A program made the position numbers and the translations under genes. The notes under the pieces were generated by a model, which saw nothing but the letters and a program-made list of their open reading frames with translations, ran no database searches and had not been told where the DNA came from. Shown in pieces: positions 1 to 6,404 of a DNA stretch of 9,289 nucleotides. Numbering within the stretch: the first letter of the stretch is position 1; each line of letters begins with the position of its first letter. The DNA comes from Lachnospiraceae bacterium (GTDB lineage: Bacteria; Bacillota; Clostridia; Lachnospirales; Lachnospiraceae): assembly GCA_003484785.1 (NCBI GenBank), contig DNAD01000140.1, forward strand, positions 1 to 9,289. The letters are read 5' to 3'.

Positions 1-81
1 GCAAAGGATGCAAAGAAGGGTCTTGCGACTCTCTGCATCGGCGGCGGAATGGGCTGCGCTACGATCGTGGAAAGAGATTAA
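1..81 (+). CDS. thl: Acetyl-CoA C-acetyltransferase (thiolase), C-terminal end only
   Basis: This is the last 26 codons plus TAA of a gene that begins before the window. The visible peptide contains GLATLCIGGGMG followed by a short strand ending VERD. In thiolases the Cys of the C-[IV]-GGGMG motif is the second catalytic cysteine, the base that activates the incoming acetyl-CoA. The enzyme condenses two acetyl-CoA into acetoacetyl-CoA, the first step of butyrate formation. Being immediately upstream of crt and hbd on the same strand supports the biosynthetic thiolase assignment. Everything N-terminal, including the nucleophilic Cys, is outside the window and cannot be checked. Confidence 0.93.
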   Translation, partial: AKDAKKGLATLCIGGGMGCATIVERD

Positions 82-88
82 AAAAATA

Positions 89-263
89 GGAAATGATTCG
101 GTTCGGAAACCGAACCGAATCGGCACGAACTAAAGTTCGTGCCTAAGCGCACGATTTGCAGAAGCAAATCGGCGCGGGAAATGATTCGGTTCGGAAACCG
201 AACCGAATCGGCACGAACTAAAGTTCGTGCCTAAGCGCACGATTTGCAGAAGCAAATCGGCGC
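89..263 (+). repeat. Tandem 88-bp duplication of a three-hairpin cassette between thl and crt
   Basis: Positions 89-175 and 177-263 are identical over 87 bases, giving a period of 88. Each copy has three nearly abutting stem-loops. In copy 1 these are a perfect 12-bp stem at 95-106/110-121 with loop AAA; a perfect 9-bp stem at 122-130/135-143 with loop TAAA; and 147-175, a GCGC/GCGC clamp, a bulged A at 151, and an 8-bp stem with loop AGAA. Copy 2 lies at 183-209, 210-231 and 235-263. The array fills nearly the whole thl-crt gap and ends five bases before the crt ribosome binding site AAGGAG (268-273). No T-tract follows, so it does not look like a terminator. A role in mRNA stability or processing, or a REP-like repeat, are both possible (inference). 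Confidence 0.9.
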
Positions 264-280
264 AGAAAAGGAGAAAAGAT

Positions 281-1066
281 ATGGAATTTGTTTTATACGA
301 GGTTAAGGATCAGATCGCGGTTATTACGATCAATCGTGAAAAGGCATTGAACGCTCTTAATTCCCAGGTGCTCGATGAGCTTAACGAAACCCTTGACGGA
401 GTGGACATCGATTCGATAAGATGTCTCATCCTCACGGGCGCGGGAGAGAAGTCCTTTGTTGCAGGCGCCGATATCGGCGAGATGAGCACGCTTACAAAGG
501 CTGAGGGTGAGGCCTTCGGAAAGAAGGGCAACGATCTCTTCAGACGTATTGAAACCTTCCCGATCCCCGTTATCGCCGCGGTGAACGGCTTTGCTCTCGG
601 CGGAGGCTGTGAGATCTCCATGAGCTGTGATATAAGGATCTGTTCCGACAATGCCGTGTTCGGACAGCCCGAGGTGGGCCTCGGGATCACCCCCGGCTTT
701 GGCGGCACCCAGAGGCTTGCAAGGCTCGTCGGCCCCGGAATGGCCAAGCAGATGATCTATACCGCAAGGAATATTAAGGCTGAAGAGGCCTTAAGGATAG
801 GCCTTGTAAACGCCGTATATCCCAAAGAGGAGCTCATGGCACAGGCCGAGAAAATGGCAGCAGGCATCGCAAAGAACGCTCCCATCGCGGTAAGAAACTG
901 CAAGAAGGCGATCAATGAGGGCCTTGATGCTGATATGGACAAGGCAGTCGAGATCGAGGAGAAGCTTTTCGGCGACTGCTTCGAAACAGAGGATCAGAGA
1001 TACGGTATGGAGTTCTTCCTTGACAAGAACAAGGAAAAGGTGAAGGAGCCTTTCAAAAATAAGTAA
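281..1066 (+). CDS. crt: 3-hydroxybutyryl-CoA dehydratase (crotonase)
   Basis: Encodes 261 residues, the normal crotonase length. It removes water from (S)-3-hydroxybutyryl-CoA to give crotonyl-CoA, the third step of the cytoplasmic butyrate pathway. The enoyl-CoA hydratase fold is clear: AGADIGEM near residue 62 and FALGGGCE at 104-111 form the CoA-binding and oxyanion-hole segments, and GQPEVGLGITPGFGGTQRL follows at 128-146. Glu111 and Glu131 match the two catalytic glutamates of the family. I chose the ATG at 281 because AAGGAG sits seven bases before it and the protein begins there as crotonases do. An in-frame ATG at 227 would translate through the hairpin repeat and lacks a suitable site. 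The gene lies between thl and hbd with no promoter seen, so it should be part of the same operon. Confidence 0.96.
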   Translation: MEFVLYEVKDQIAVITINREKALNALNSQVLDELNETLDGVDIDSIRCLILTGAGEKSFVAGADIGEMSTLTKAEGEAFGKKGNDLFRRIETFPIPVIAAVNGFALGGGCEISMSCDIRICSDNAVFGQPEVGLGITPGFGGTQRLARLVGPGMAKQMIYTARNIKAEEALRIGLVNAVYPKEELMAQAEKMAAGIAKNAPIAVRNCKKAINEGLDADMDKAVEIEEKLFGDCFETEDQRYGMEFFLDKNKEKVKEPFKNK

Positions 1067-1084
1067 GCAGATCCAAAGATCACG

Positions 1085-1116
1085 CTTAAGCGCACGGTTT
1101 GCAGGAAAACCGGCGC
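1085..1116 (+). repeat. Diverged single copy of the bulged hairpin repeat, crt-hbd gap
   Basis: This matches the third hairpin of the 89-263 cassette: GCGC (1090-1093), a bulged A (1094), CGGTTT (1095-1100), a loop, AAACCG (1107-1112) and GCGC (1113-1116). Compared with the upstream copies, an A-T pair has become G-C on both arms (CGATTT/AAATCG to CGGTTT/AAACCG), so pairing is kept. The rest of the 108-base gap holds only a weak GATC-CAAA-GATC inverted repeat (about 1072-1083) and the hbd ribosome binding site. Confidence 0.75.
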
Positions 1117-1174
1117 GGAGGAAATGTCGGCAGAATATAAAATAACCAAAAACTTTGTTAGGAGGGTAAATATA

Positions 1175-2014
1175 ATGAAAGTTGGAATTATCGGCGCCGG
1201 AACGATGGGTTCGGGTATTGCGCAGGCTTTCGCGATGACAGACGGTTATGAGGTTTGTCTCTGCGATATCAAGATGGAGTTTGCCGAGGGCGGTCTTGCC
1301 AAGATCAAAAAGAATCTCAACTTCCTGGTAGGGAAGGAGAAGATCACACAGGAGAAGGCTGATGATATCCTGGGAAGGATAAAGATCGGTCTCAACGACA
1401 TCTGCACCGACTGTGATCTCATCGTAGAGGTTGCTCTTGAGAAGATGGAGATCAAGCAGAGCATATTTAAGGAGCTTATGGGCATCGTTAAGAAGGACTG
1501 CATGTTTGCCAGCAACACCTCTTCCCTTTCCATCACAAAGATAGGGGAAGGCCTTGACAGACCCATGATCGGAATGCATTTCTTCAATCCCGCTGACCGC
1601 ATGAAGCTTGTTGAGGTAATAAAGGGAGAGAATACTCCTCAGGAGATGGTTGACAAGATCAAGGCCATCGCCGTAGAGATCGGAAAGACTCCCGTTGAGG
1701 TTAAGGAAGCTCCCGGCTTTGTTGTTAACAGGATCCTGATCCCCATGATCAACGAAGCTATCGGCGTTTATGATGCAGGTACGGCATCGGCTGAGGATAT
1801 CGATACGGCAATGCAGCTCGGCGCGTCTCATCCCATGGGACCCCTTCACCTTGCCGACCTTATCGGGCTTGATATCTGCCTTGCGATCATGGAAGTTCTT
1901 CATACCGAGACCGGCGATGAGAAGTATGCGCCCCAGCCTCTTCTTAAGAAGATGGTTGAGGAGAAGAAGCTTGGAAAGAAGACCGGCGAAGGCTTCTTTA
2001 ATTACGCTAAGTAA
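1175..2014 (+). CDS. hbd: 3-hydroxybutyryl-CoA dehydrogenase
   Basis: Encodes 279 residues, close to the usual 280 or so. It reduces acetoacetyl-CoA to (S)-3-hydroxybutyryl-CoA with NAD(P)H in the cytoplasm, the second step of butyrate formation. The N-terminal Rossmann dinucleotide loop GAGTMG is at residues 7-12. SNTSS (112-116) and GMHFFNPADRMKLVEVI (133-149) carry the catalytic Ser, His135 and Glu147 expected in this family. The C-terminal helical domain has APGFVVNR (179-186) and ends with KKTGEGFFNY. The start at 1175 is chosen because AGGAGG (1160-1165) lies nine bases upstream and the Rossmann strand begins at once. An in-frame ATG at 1124 would add 17 residues not typical of the family. 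It sits in the butyrate operon between crt and bcd. Confidence 0.96.
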   Translation: MKVGIIGAGTMGSGIAQAFAMTDGYEVCLCDIKMEFAEGGLAKIKKNLNFLVGKEKITQEKADDILGRIKIGLNDICTDCDLIVEVALEKMEIKQSIFKELMGIVKKDCMFASNTSSLSITKIGEGLDRPMIGMHFFNPADRMKLVEVIKGENTPQEMVDKIKAIAVEIGKTPVEVKEAPGFVVNRILIPMINEAIGVYDAGTASAEDIDTAMQLGASHPMGPLHLADLIGLDICLAIMEVLHTETGDEKYAPQPLLKKMVEEKKLGKKTGEGFFNYAK

Positions 2015-2033
2015 GGCGTCCCTGAGTAATGCG

Positions 2034-2187
2034 GATATCGGAGCAAGAAGCCGCATAAAGCTTCCGGCTCCGATATCATGCAGTATGGGGAGCTTTATAG
2101 CAAACGGCAATCTATATTGCCGTTCACTATAAATACGCAGATCAGATAAGAGCTTCCGGTGATAACCCGGAACCGGATGTGATCTGC
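2034..2187 (+). repeat. Block of three nested stem-loops in the hbd-bcd gap
   Basis: Three successive hairpins occupy most of the 209-base gap. The first (2034-2077) has an 11-bp perfect outer stem, GATATCGGAGC with its complement, enclosing a 5-bp inner stem. The second (2094-2133) has a 7-bp outer stem, a CA/CA internal loop, and a 9-bp inner stem AACGGCAAT/ATTGCCGTT with loop CTAT. The third (2137-2187) has an 8-bp outer stem GCAGATCA/TGATCTGC and an inner TTCCGG/CCGGAA. The sequences differ from the thl-crt cassette, but the three-in-a-row layout is the same. None is followed by a T-run, so they are more likely RNA processing or stability elements than terminators (inference). The bcd ribosome binding site at about 2208-2214 is free of them. 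Confidence 0.8.
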
Positions 2188-2223
2188 CCGTTATCATATA
2201 AGAATTATGGAGGATAAACAATC

Positions 2224-3390
2224 ATGGATTTTTCTTTATCTAAAGAACATGAAATGGCGAGACAGCTTTTTGCTGAATTTGCCGAAAAGGAAGTTAAGCC
2301 TCTCGCGCAGGAGATCGATGAGAACCACAGATTTCCCAGAGAGACCGTAGACAAGATGGCCAGGTACGGATTCCTCGGGATCCCCGTTCCCAAGGAGCAG
2401 GGCGGACAGGGCTGTGACGTGCTCACCTATGTTATGTGCGTTGAGGAAATGTCAAAGGTTTGCGGCACAACAGGTGTTATCGTTTCTGCTCATACCTCAC
2501 TCTGCATCGATCCCATAATGACCTTCGGAACCGATGCCCAGAAGGAAAAGTATCTTGTTCCCCTTGCAAAGGGCGAGAAGCTCGGCGCCTTCGGTCTTAC
2601 AGAGCCCGGTGCCGGAACCGATGCCCAGGGACAGCAGACAAAAGCGGTGCTCGACGGTGATGAGTGGATCTTAAACGGCTCCAAGTGCTTTATCACCAAC
2701 GGTAAGGAAGCGGATGTTTACGTTATCTTTGCTGTTACCGGAAAAGTAGAGAAGCGCGGCCGCATGATGAAGGAGATCTCGGCTTTCATAGTGGAAAAGG
2801 GAACTCCCGGCTTCACCTTCGGTACCAAGGAAAACAAGATGGGTATCTGCGGCTCCTCTACCTACGAGCTTATTTTCACCGACTGCAGGATCCCGAAGGA
2901 TAACCTTTTAGGACAGCAGGGCAAGGGCTTCAACATCGCGATGCATACCCTTGACGGCGGACGTATCGGAATCGCCGCTCAGGCTCTGGGGCTTGCCGAG
3001 GGAGCGCTTGAGACTACCATCAACTACGTTAAGGAAAGAAAGCAGTTCGGAAAGTCTATCGCACAGTTCCAGAACACTCAGTTCGAGCTTGCGAATATGG
3101 CTACCAAGGTTGAGGCTGCGAAGCTTCTTGTATACAAGGCTGCTCTGAAGAAGCAGGAATATCAGAGCAATCCCAAGATCTCCTATTCGGTTGAGGCTGC
3201 CATGGCCAAGCTTTACGCTGCGGAGGTTGCCATGGAGGTTACTACGAAGGCGGTCCAGCTGCATGGCGGTTACGGATATATCAGAGAATACGATGTTGAG
3301 CGCATGATGCGTGACGCTAAGATCACAGAGATCTACGAAGGAACCTCAGAGGTTCAGAGAATGGTAATATCTGCGAATATCTTGAAATAG
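2224..3390 (+). CDS. bcd: Butyryl-CoA dehydrogenase (short-chain acyl-CoA dehydrogenase)
   Basis: Encodes 388 residues, slightly longer than the usual 380 or so for clostridial Bcd. This FAD enzyme reduces crotonyl-CoA to butyryl-CoA, and in anaerobes it does so in a complex with EtfAB. The acyl-CoA dehydrogenase layout is complete: an N-terminal helical domain, the flavin-contacting [12 protein letters not shown] (123-134), a middle beta domain, and a C-terminal domain with [13 protein letters not shown] (271-283) and LHGGYGY (346-352). The catalytic base is expected at Glu372 in [11 protein letters not shown]. The start ATG has TGGAGGA about nine bases upstream. The TAG stop overlaps the first G of the etfB ribosome binding site. 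Position next to etfBA supports the bifurcating Bcd-Etf role, which is inferred from family and context. Confidence 0.96.
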   Translation: MDFSLSKEHEMARQLFAEFAEKEVKPLAQEIDENHRFPRETVDKMARYGFLGIPVPKEQGGQGCDVLTYVMCVEEMSKVCGTTGVIVSAHTSLCIDPIMTFGTDAQKEKYLVPLAKGEKLGAFGLTEPGAGTDAQGQQTKAVLDGDEWILNGSKCFITNGKEADVYVIFAVTGKVEKRGRMMKEISAFIVEKGTPGFTFGTKENKMGICGSSTYELIFTDCRIPKDNLLGQQGKGFNIAMHTLDGGRIGIAAQALGLAEGALETTINYVKERKQFGKSIAQFQNTQFELANMATKVEAAKLLVYKAALKKQEYQSNPKISYSVEAAMAKLYAAEVAMEVTTKAVQLHGGYGYIREYDVERMMRDAKITEIYEGTSEVQRMVISANILK

Positions 3391-3403
3391 GAGGAAGATA
3401 AAA

Positions 3404-4189
3404 GTGAAGATTATAGTTTGTATCAAACAGGTTCCGGATACAAAGGGCGGAGTTAAGTTCAATCCGGACGGAACACTTGACAGGGCAGCCATGCTCGCCA
3501 TCATGAACCCTGATGACAAGGCAGGTCTTGAGGCGGCTTTGAGATTAAAGGATCAGTACGGCGCAGAGGTTACCGTGCTCACCATGGGACTTCCCAAGGC
3601 TACGGACGTGCTTCGTGAGGCTCTTGCAATGGGGGCCGACAAGGCGATACTTATTACCGACAGAAGGCTGGGAGGCGCTGACACATGGGCTACCTCCTCT
3701 ACTATCGCCGCAGGCATAAGGAATCTTGAGTACGATCTGATCATTACGGGACGTCAGGCTATCGACGGTGATACCGCCCAGGTAGGCCCTCAGATCGCCG
3801 AGCATCTCGGGATCCCTGTTATCTCCTATACTCAGGAATTAAAGATAGAGGGTGACAAGGTCATCGTTAAGCGTCAGTACGATGACAGATATCACATCCT
3901 TGAGGCTCAGATGCCCTGCCTTCTGACAGCTCTTGCAGAGCTTAACGATCCCAGATATATGACTCCCGGCGGCATCTTTGATGCAGTTAAGGCAGACATC
4001 ACGACCTGGGGAAGAGATGACCTTAAGGATCTGGACGATGCCAATATCGGTCTTGCAGGTTCTCCCACAAAGATCGCCAAGGCTTCTGATAAGGTCAGAA
4101 AGGGAGCGGGTGAAAAGGTTGTTCCCGAGTCCCCTGATGAAGCGGTTGGTTATATCGTTGGCAAGCTTAAAGAAAAGCATGTGATCTGA
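3404..4189 (+). CDS. etfB: Electron transfer flavoprotein, beta subunit (GTG start)
   Basis: Encodes 261 residues, a normal EtfB length. With EtfA it forms the flavoprotein that passes electrons to Bcd. The start is GTG, with GGAGG (3390-3394) nine bases before it, and the protein begins MKIIVCIKQVPDT, a standard EtfB N-terminus. DGDTAQVGPQ near residues 121-130 is the nucleotide-binding loop. In bifurcating ETFs this subunit binds FAD where respiratory ETFs bind AMP. KRQYDDRYHILEAQMPCLLT (about 156-175) matches the EtfB signature region. It is 13 bases from bcd and 23 bases from etfA, so the three genes are surely co-transcribed. Electron bifurcation itself is inferred from family and gene context. 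Confidence 0.96.
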   Translation: MKIIVCIKQVPDTKGGVKFNPDGTLDRAAMLAIMNPDDKAGLEAALRLKDQYGAEVTVLTMGLPKATDVLREALAMGADKAILITDRRLGGADTWATSSTIAAGIRNLEYDLIITGRQAIDGDTAQVGPQIAEHLGIPVISYTQELKIEGDKVIVKRQYDDRYHILEAQMPCLLTALAELNDPRYMTPGGIFDAVKADITTWGRDDLKDLDDANIGLAGSPTKIAKASDKVRKGAGEKVVPESPDEAVGYIVGKLKEKHVI

Positions 4190-4212
4190 GGAAATTTGGA
4201 GGTGACAATAAA

Positions 4213-5256
4213 ATGAATTTAGAAGAATATAAAGGTGTATATGTCTATGCGCAGCAGGTCGACAATCAGGTCAGCGGCATTTCATATGAATTACTTGGAA
4301 AGGCAAAAGAGCTTGCGGCGCCCTTAAACGCTCAGGTTACGGCTGTTCTTATCGGCTCCGATGTAAAAGGCCTTGTGGACTCCCTTGCCGAGTACGGTGC
4401 GGACAGGGTTATAGTCGTTGATGATCCCGAGCTTAAGGATTACAGGACAGAGCCCTATGCTCATGCCCTGGCTTCGGTCATCAATGAGTTCAAGCCCGAG
4501 ATCGTTCTGGTGGGCGCAACGGCCATCGGAAGAGACCTTGGCCCTACGGTTTCCGCAAGGGTTGCAACCGGTCTTACAGCTGACTGTACAGTGCTTGATA
4601 TCGGCGATTTCCCGCTCAATCCCATTCCGGGACAGGAGCAGAAGCACAACCAGCTGCTGATGACCCGTCCTGCATTCGGCGGAAATACCATCGCTACCAT
4701 CGCCTGCCCGAACAACCGTCCTCAGATGGCTACAGTCCGTCCCGGCGTTATGCAGAAGATCGAGCCCATCAAGGGCGCAAAGGCCGAGGTCATCGAGTAC
4801 AATCCCGGCTTCACCCCGAACAACAGATACGTTACCATCAAGGAAGTTGTCAAGGCGGTTTCCGATACGGTTGATATCATGGATGCCAAGATCCTTGTTT
4901 CCGGCGGACGTGGCGTAGGAAGCCCCGAGAACTTTAAGATCCTTGAGGATCTTGCCGCTGCTATCGGCGGAACCGTATCCTGCTCCCGTGCCGTTGTGGA
5001 CGCAGGCTGGAAGCCGAAGGATCTGCAGGTAGGACAGACAGGAAAGACCGTAAGGCCCAACGTATACTTCGCCATCGGTATCTCCGGCGCGATCCAGCAC
5101 GTAGCGGGCATGGAGGAATCAGACATCATCGTTGCGATCAACAAGGATGAGGATGCGCCTATCTTCGATGTTGCCGATTACGGTGTAGTAGGCGATCTTA
5201 ACAAGATAGTTCCCGCTCTTACAGAGAGCATCAAGGCAGAGCTGGCAAAGAAATAA
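4213..5256 (+). CDS. etfA: Electron transfer flavoprotein, alpha subunit
   Basis: Encodes 347 residues, typical for the alpha subunit of anaerobic Bcd-linked ETFs. It starts at an ATG seven bases after a very strong ribosome binding site, GGAGGTGA (4198-4205). The N-terminal half is the alpha/beta ETF domain. The C-terminal FAD domain contains VSGGRGVGSPENF, SRAVVDAGW, QVGQTGKTVRPNVYFAIGIS, GAIQHVAGM, and the signature AINKDEDAPIFDVADYGVVGD. No N-terminal ferredoxin domain is fused, so ferredoxin must be a separate partner. It is the last gene of the operon: the terminator lies 118 bases downstream, after a weak 8-bp inverted repeat (5337-5344/5363-5370). Confidence 0.96.
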   Translation: MNLEEYKGVYVYAQQVDNQVSGISYELLGKAKELAAPLNAQVTAVLIGSDVKGLVDSLAEYGADRVIVVDDPELKDYRTEPYAHALASVINEFKPEIVLVGATAIGRDLGPTVSARVATGLTADCTVLDIGDFPLNPIPGQEQKHNQLLMTRPAFGGNTIATIACPNNRPQMATVRPGVMQKIEPIKGAKAEVIEYNPGFTPNNRYVTIKEVVKAVSDTVDIMDAKILVSGGRGVGSPENFKILEDLAAAIGGTVSCSRAVVDAGWKPKDLQVGQTGKTVRPNVYFAIGISGAIQHVAGMEESDIIVAINKDEDAPIFDVADYGVVGDLNKIVPALTESIKAELAKK

Positions 5257-5374
5257 GCGCGGCGGACTGCCTGGGGTCGCGTGTGCCTCTGCATGACAGC
5301 ACGGTACAGGGCGATCAGTCAGATGAATACAGCGTATAACTGTTTGGAATCCAAAGGCTTTGAACAGTTACCTT

Positions 5375-5419
5375 ACCGGTCAGTAAAAAAAGTATAAACT
5401 TTTACTGACCGGTTTTTTT
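5375..5419 (+). terminator. Intrinsic terminator of the butyrate operon
   Basis: A perfect 14-bp inverted repeat, ACCGGTCAGTAAAA (5375-5388) with its complement (5400-5413), is followed by seven T residues (5413-5419). This is a textbook Rho-independent terminator in the + direction. It closes the thl-etfA transcription unit. Confidence 0.93.
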
Positions 5420-5527
5420 GACCCCGGATTTTTATAAACGAGCAGCGTAATAATATACAGACAGGTAAGAAACAGGTAAACCTGAACCGAAAGCTTTCGA
5501 CATAATTTCATCACTGCCTGAGTTTTA

Positions 5528-5586
5528 TGGAAAACGTCAATAATAAGCCGGCGTTTTCCACGGGGGACGGACTGCTCCGTTTCCCG
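5528..5586 (+). other. Two abutting strong hairpins upstream of a possible small ORF
   Basis: The first stem is TGGAAAACG (5528-5536) with CGTTTTCCA (5552-5560) and a 15-base loop. Directly next to it, CGGGGGACGGA (5561-5571) pairs with TCCGTTTCCCG (5576-5586) around loop CTGC, an 11-bp stem using two G-U pairs. The G-U pairs exist only in + strand RNA, which suggests a + strand transcript. They lie 54 bases before the small ORF at 5640. I could not match them to a known riboswitch class. The rest of 5420-5527 holds a 12-base palindrome CGAAAGCTTTCG (about 5489-5500), a short CAGGTAA direct repeat, and a weak promoter-like pair (TTTATA 5431, 17 bases, TATACA 5454). Confidence 0.5.
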
Positions 5587-5639
5587 AGAACCATGATGAG
5601 CGGACAGAACAGTATGCCCGCAGGAAAGGATGTTTGATT

Positions 5640-5714
5640 ATGTTAGTATTGGCTTTCTTATTTTGCTTTGTATTATCGATCGGACTGGAGATAGTAAAGG
5701 AAAAGGTAGACTGA
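5640..5714 (+). CDS. Possible 24-residue membrane microprotein
   Basis: ATG at 5640 follows AAAGGA (5625-5630) at nine-base spacing and opens 24 codons ending in TGA. The peptide starts with about 15 mostly hydrophobic residues (MLVLAFLFCFVLSIG) and ends with a charged tail LEIVKEKVD. This fits a single-pass membrane microprotein with its tail on one side. It resembles the general build of tiny subunits such as KdpF, but no kdp gene follows, so I give no name. An overlapping frame starting at ATG 5630 could encode 49 residues; its ribosome binding site is worse placed. Hairpins lie on both sides (5528-5586 and 5724-5770). It may equally be chance within a structured RNA. Confidence 0.35.
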   Translation: MLVLAFLFCFVLSIGLEIVKEKVD

Positions 5715-5723
5715 GCTTAAGGG

Positions 5724-5770
5724 CCGGCAGTGGTAACAGTGCACCAAAGGGTGAACTGCTACCGGCAGTG
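5724..5770 (+). repeat. Imperfect hairpin flanked by a 9-bp direct repeat
   Basis: CCGGCAGTG occurs at 5724-5732 and again at 5762-5770. Between and overlapping them, 5732-5745 pairs with 5750-5763 over 12 of 14 positions around loop AAAG. There is no T-run, so it is a poor terminator. It begins ten bases after the small ORF stop. Confidence 0.5.
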
Positions 5771-5813
5771 CGATCATAGATAACAAACTGCCGCAAAATA
5801 ACGTATACATCTG

Positions 5814-5855
5814 CTTAGGGATAACCTAAGAAAAGACTGAATAAACAGATCAGTC
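5814..5855 (-). terminator. Probable weak terminator for the minus-strand gene at 5900-6274
   Basis: Read on the minus strand, a 6-bp stem GACTGA/TCAGTC (5835-5840/5850-5855) is followed by TTTTCTT. A second 6-bp stem (5814-5819/5825-5830) comes just after. It lies 45 bases past the stop codon. The stem is short and A/T-rich, so termination may be leaky. Confidence 0.45.
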
Positions 5856-5899
5856 CTTCCTTACGCTTACCGTGAGTATACGCCAAAATCAGCGGCACC

Positions 5900-6274
5900 C
5901 TATTTATTAGCGGTGAGCCTTTCGATGAGCTTGTCGATCTCTTCCTGGGAAAGCACCGTCTGATCGTAGGTGATCTCATTTGAGAGATTGAACATTTCGC
6001 TGTATTCCTTAAAGGTCTGAAGAGCCTTGACGAGAGAATCGATCTCTGCCTGGGAAAGGACGGGCTTGACGTCGGGCGTGGTGACAGCCGCGATACTGCC
6101 TCCGTTCTGGGCATTGTTCAAGGATTCGATCAGTGAATCGATCTCGGCCTGGGTTAACACCACCTGGTTCTGCAGGATGTCTCCGGAAAACTGGTTGGAA
6201 TTATCATAGTTCTTAAAGGTGTTCAGGGCTTCGATAAGGGCATCGATTTCCTTTTGTGAAAGTATCTGGCTCAT
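5900..6274 (-). CDS. Small protein with four LSQxEIDxLI motifs (FliM/FliY N-terminus-like)
   Basis: Encodes 124 residues with no signal peptide or membrane segment. Four motifs begin at residues 5, 40, 73 and 108: LSQKEIDALI, LTQAEIDSLI, LSQAEIDSLV and LSQEEIDKLI. Motifs 1 and 3 are each followed by AL-x-TFK-x-Y, so the protein looks like a duplicated two-motif unit of about 68 residues (A-B-A-B). The motif closely matches the N-terminal peptide of the flagellar switch proteins FliM and FliY (E. coli FliM has LSQAEIDALL), which binds phosphorylated CheY. No FliM core, FliN or CheC domain is present. Predicted helices are short and amphipathic, joined by Asn/Ser/Thr-rich linkers. ATG 6274 has GGAGA about eight bases upstream. 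No flagellar genes are adjacent. Binding CheY or another receiver domain is inference. Confidence 0.82.
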   Translation of the reverse strand: MSQILSQKEIDALIEALNTFKNYDNSNQFSGDILQNQVVLTQAEIDSLIESLNNAQNGGSIAAVTTPDVKPVLSQAEIDSLVKALQTFKEYSEMFNLSNEITYDQTVLSQEEIDKLIERLTANK

Positions 6275-6337
6275 ATCATATCTCCGTTATATTTTTTAGC
6301 CTCTCATGTAAAATGGATCAAACCATCACACAGATAC

Positions 6338-6366
6338 ATTATACTACTTTCCTGATTTTTTTACAG
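6338..6366 (-). promoter_or_regulatory. Promoter of the EIDxL-repeat gene
   Basis: On the minus strand a perfect TATAAT (6338-6343) sits 17 bases downstream of CTGTAA (6361-6366), a weak -35 with three of six consensus bases. Transcription would start near 6331, giving a leader of about 57 bases before the ATG at 6274. Confidence 0.65.
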
Positions 6367-6404
6367 TATATTTTTCCTTTTTGTTAACATAATGTGTTAC
6401 TATT

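Noticed and set aside
89..263. CRISPR array
   Set aside because: Only two units, no unique spacers, and each unit is itself three hairpins; it is a simple tandem duplication.
227..280. In-frame upstream ATG extending crt by 18 residues
   Set aside because: It would translate through the hairpin repeat, lacks a suitable ribosome binding site, and the crotonase N-terminus begins at 281 right after AAGGAG.
1124..1174. In-frame upstream ATG extending hbd by 17 residues
   Set aside because: GGAGG lies only two bases before it, and the Rossmann strand starts at 1175, which has AGGAGG at good spacing.
791..2221. Long minus-strand open frame of 476 codons opposite crt and hbd
   Set aside because: It has no recognisable domain and runs antisense to two clear genes; a shadow produced by their codon bias.
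5640..5714. Naming the microprotein KdpF
   Set aside because: Only length and hydrophobicity agree; no kdpA, kdpB or kdpC follows.
5630..5779. Alternative 49-residue frame overlapping the small ORF
   Set aside because: The purine-rich site is too close to its ATG and better spaced for the ATG at 5640; the C-terminal part runs through the hairpin.
5900..6274. Calling the minus-strand gene fliM or fliN
   Set aside because: Only the short N-terminal motif is shared; the FliM middle domain and the SpoA/FliN domain are absent.
6381..6400. Rex-like operator (TTGTTAAC followed by a GTTAC half)
   Set aside because: The second half does not form the expected inverted repeat, so the match is too weak to claim.
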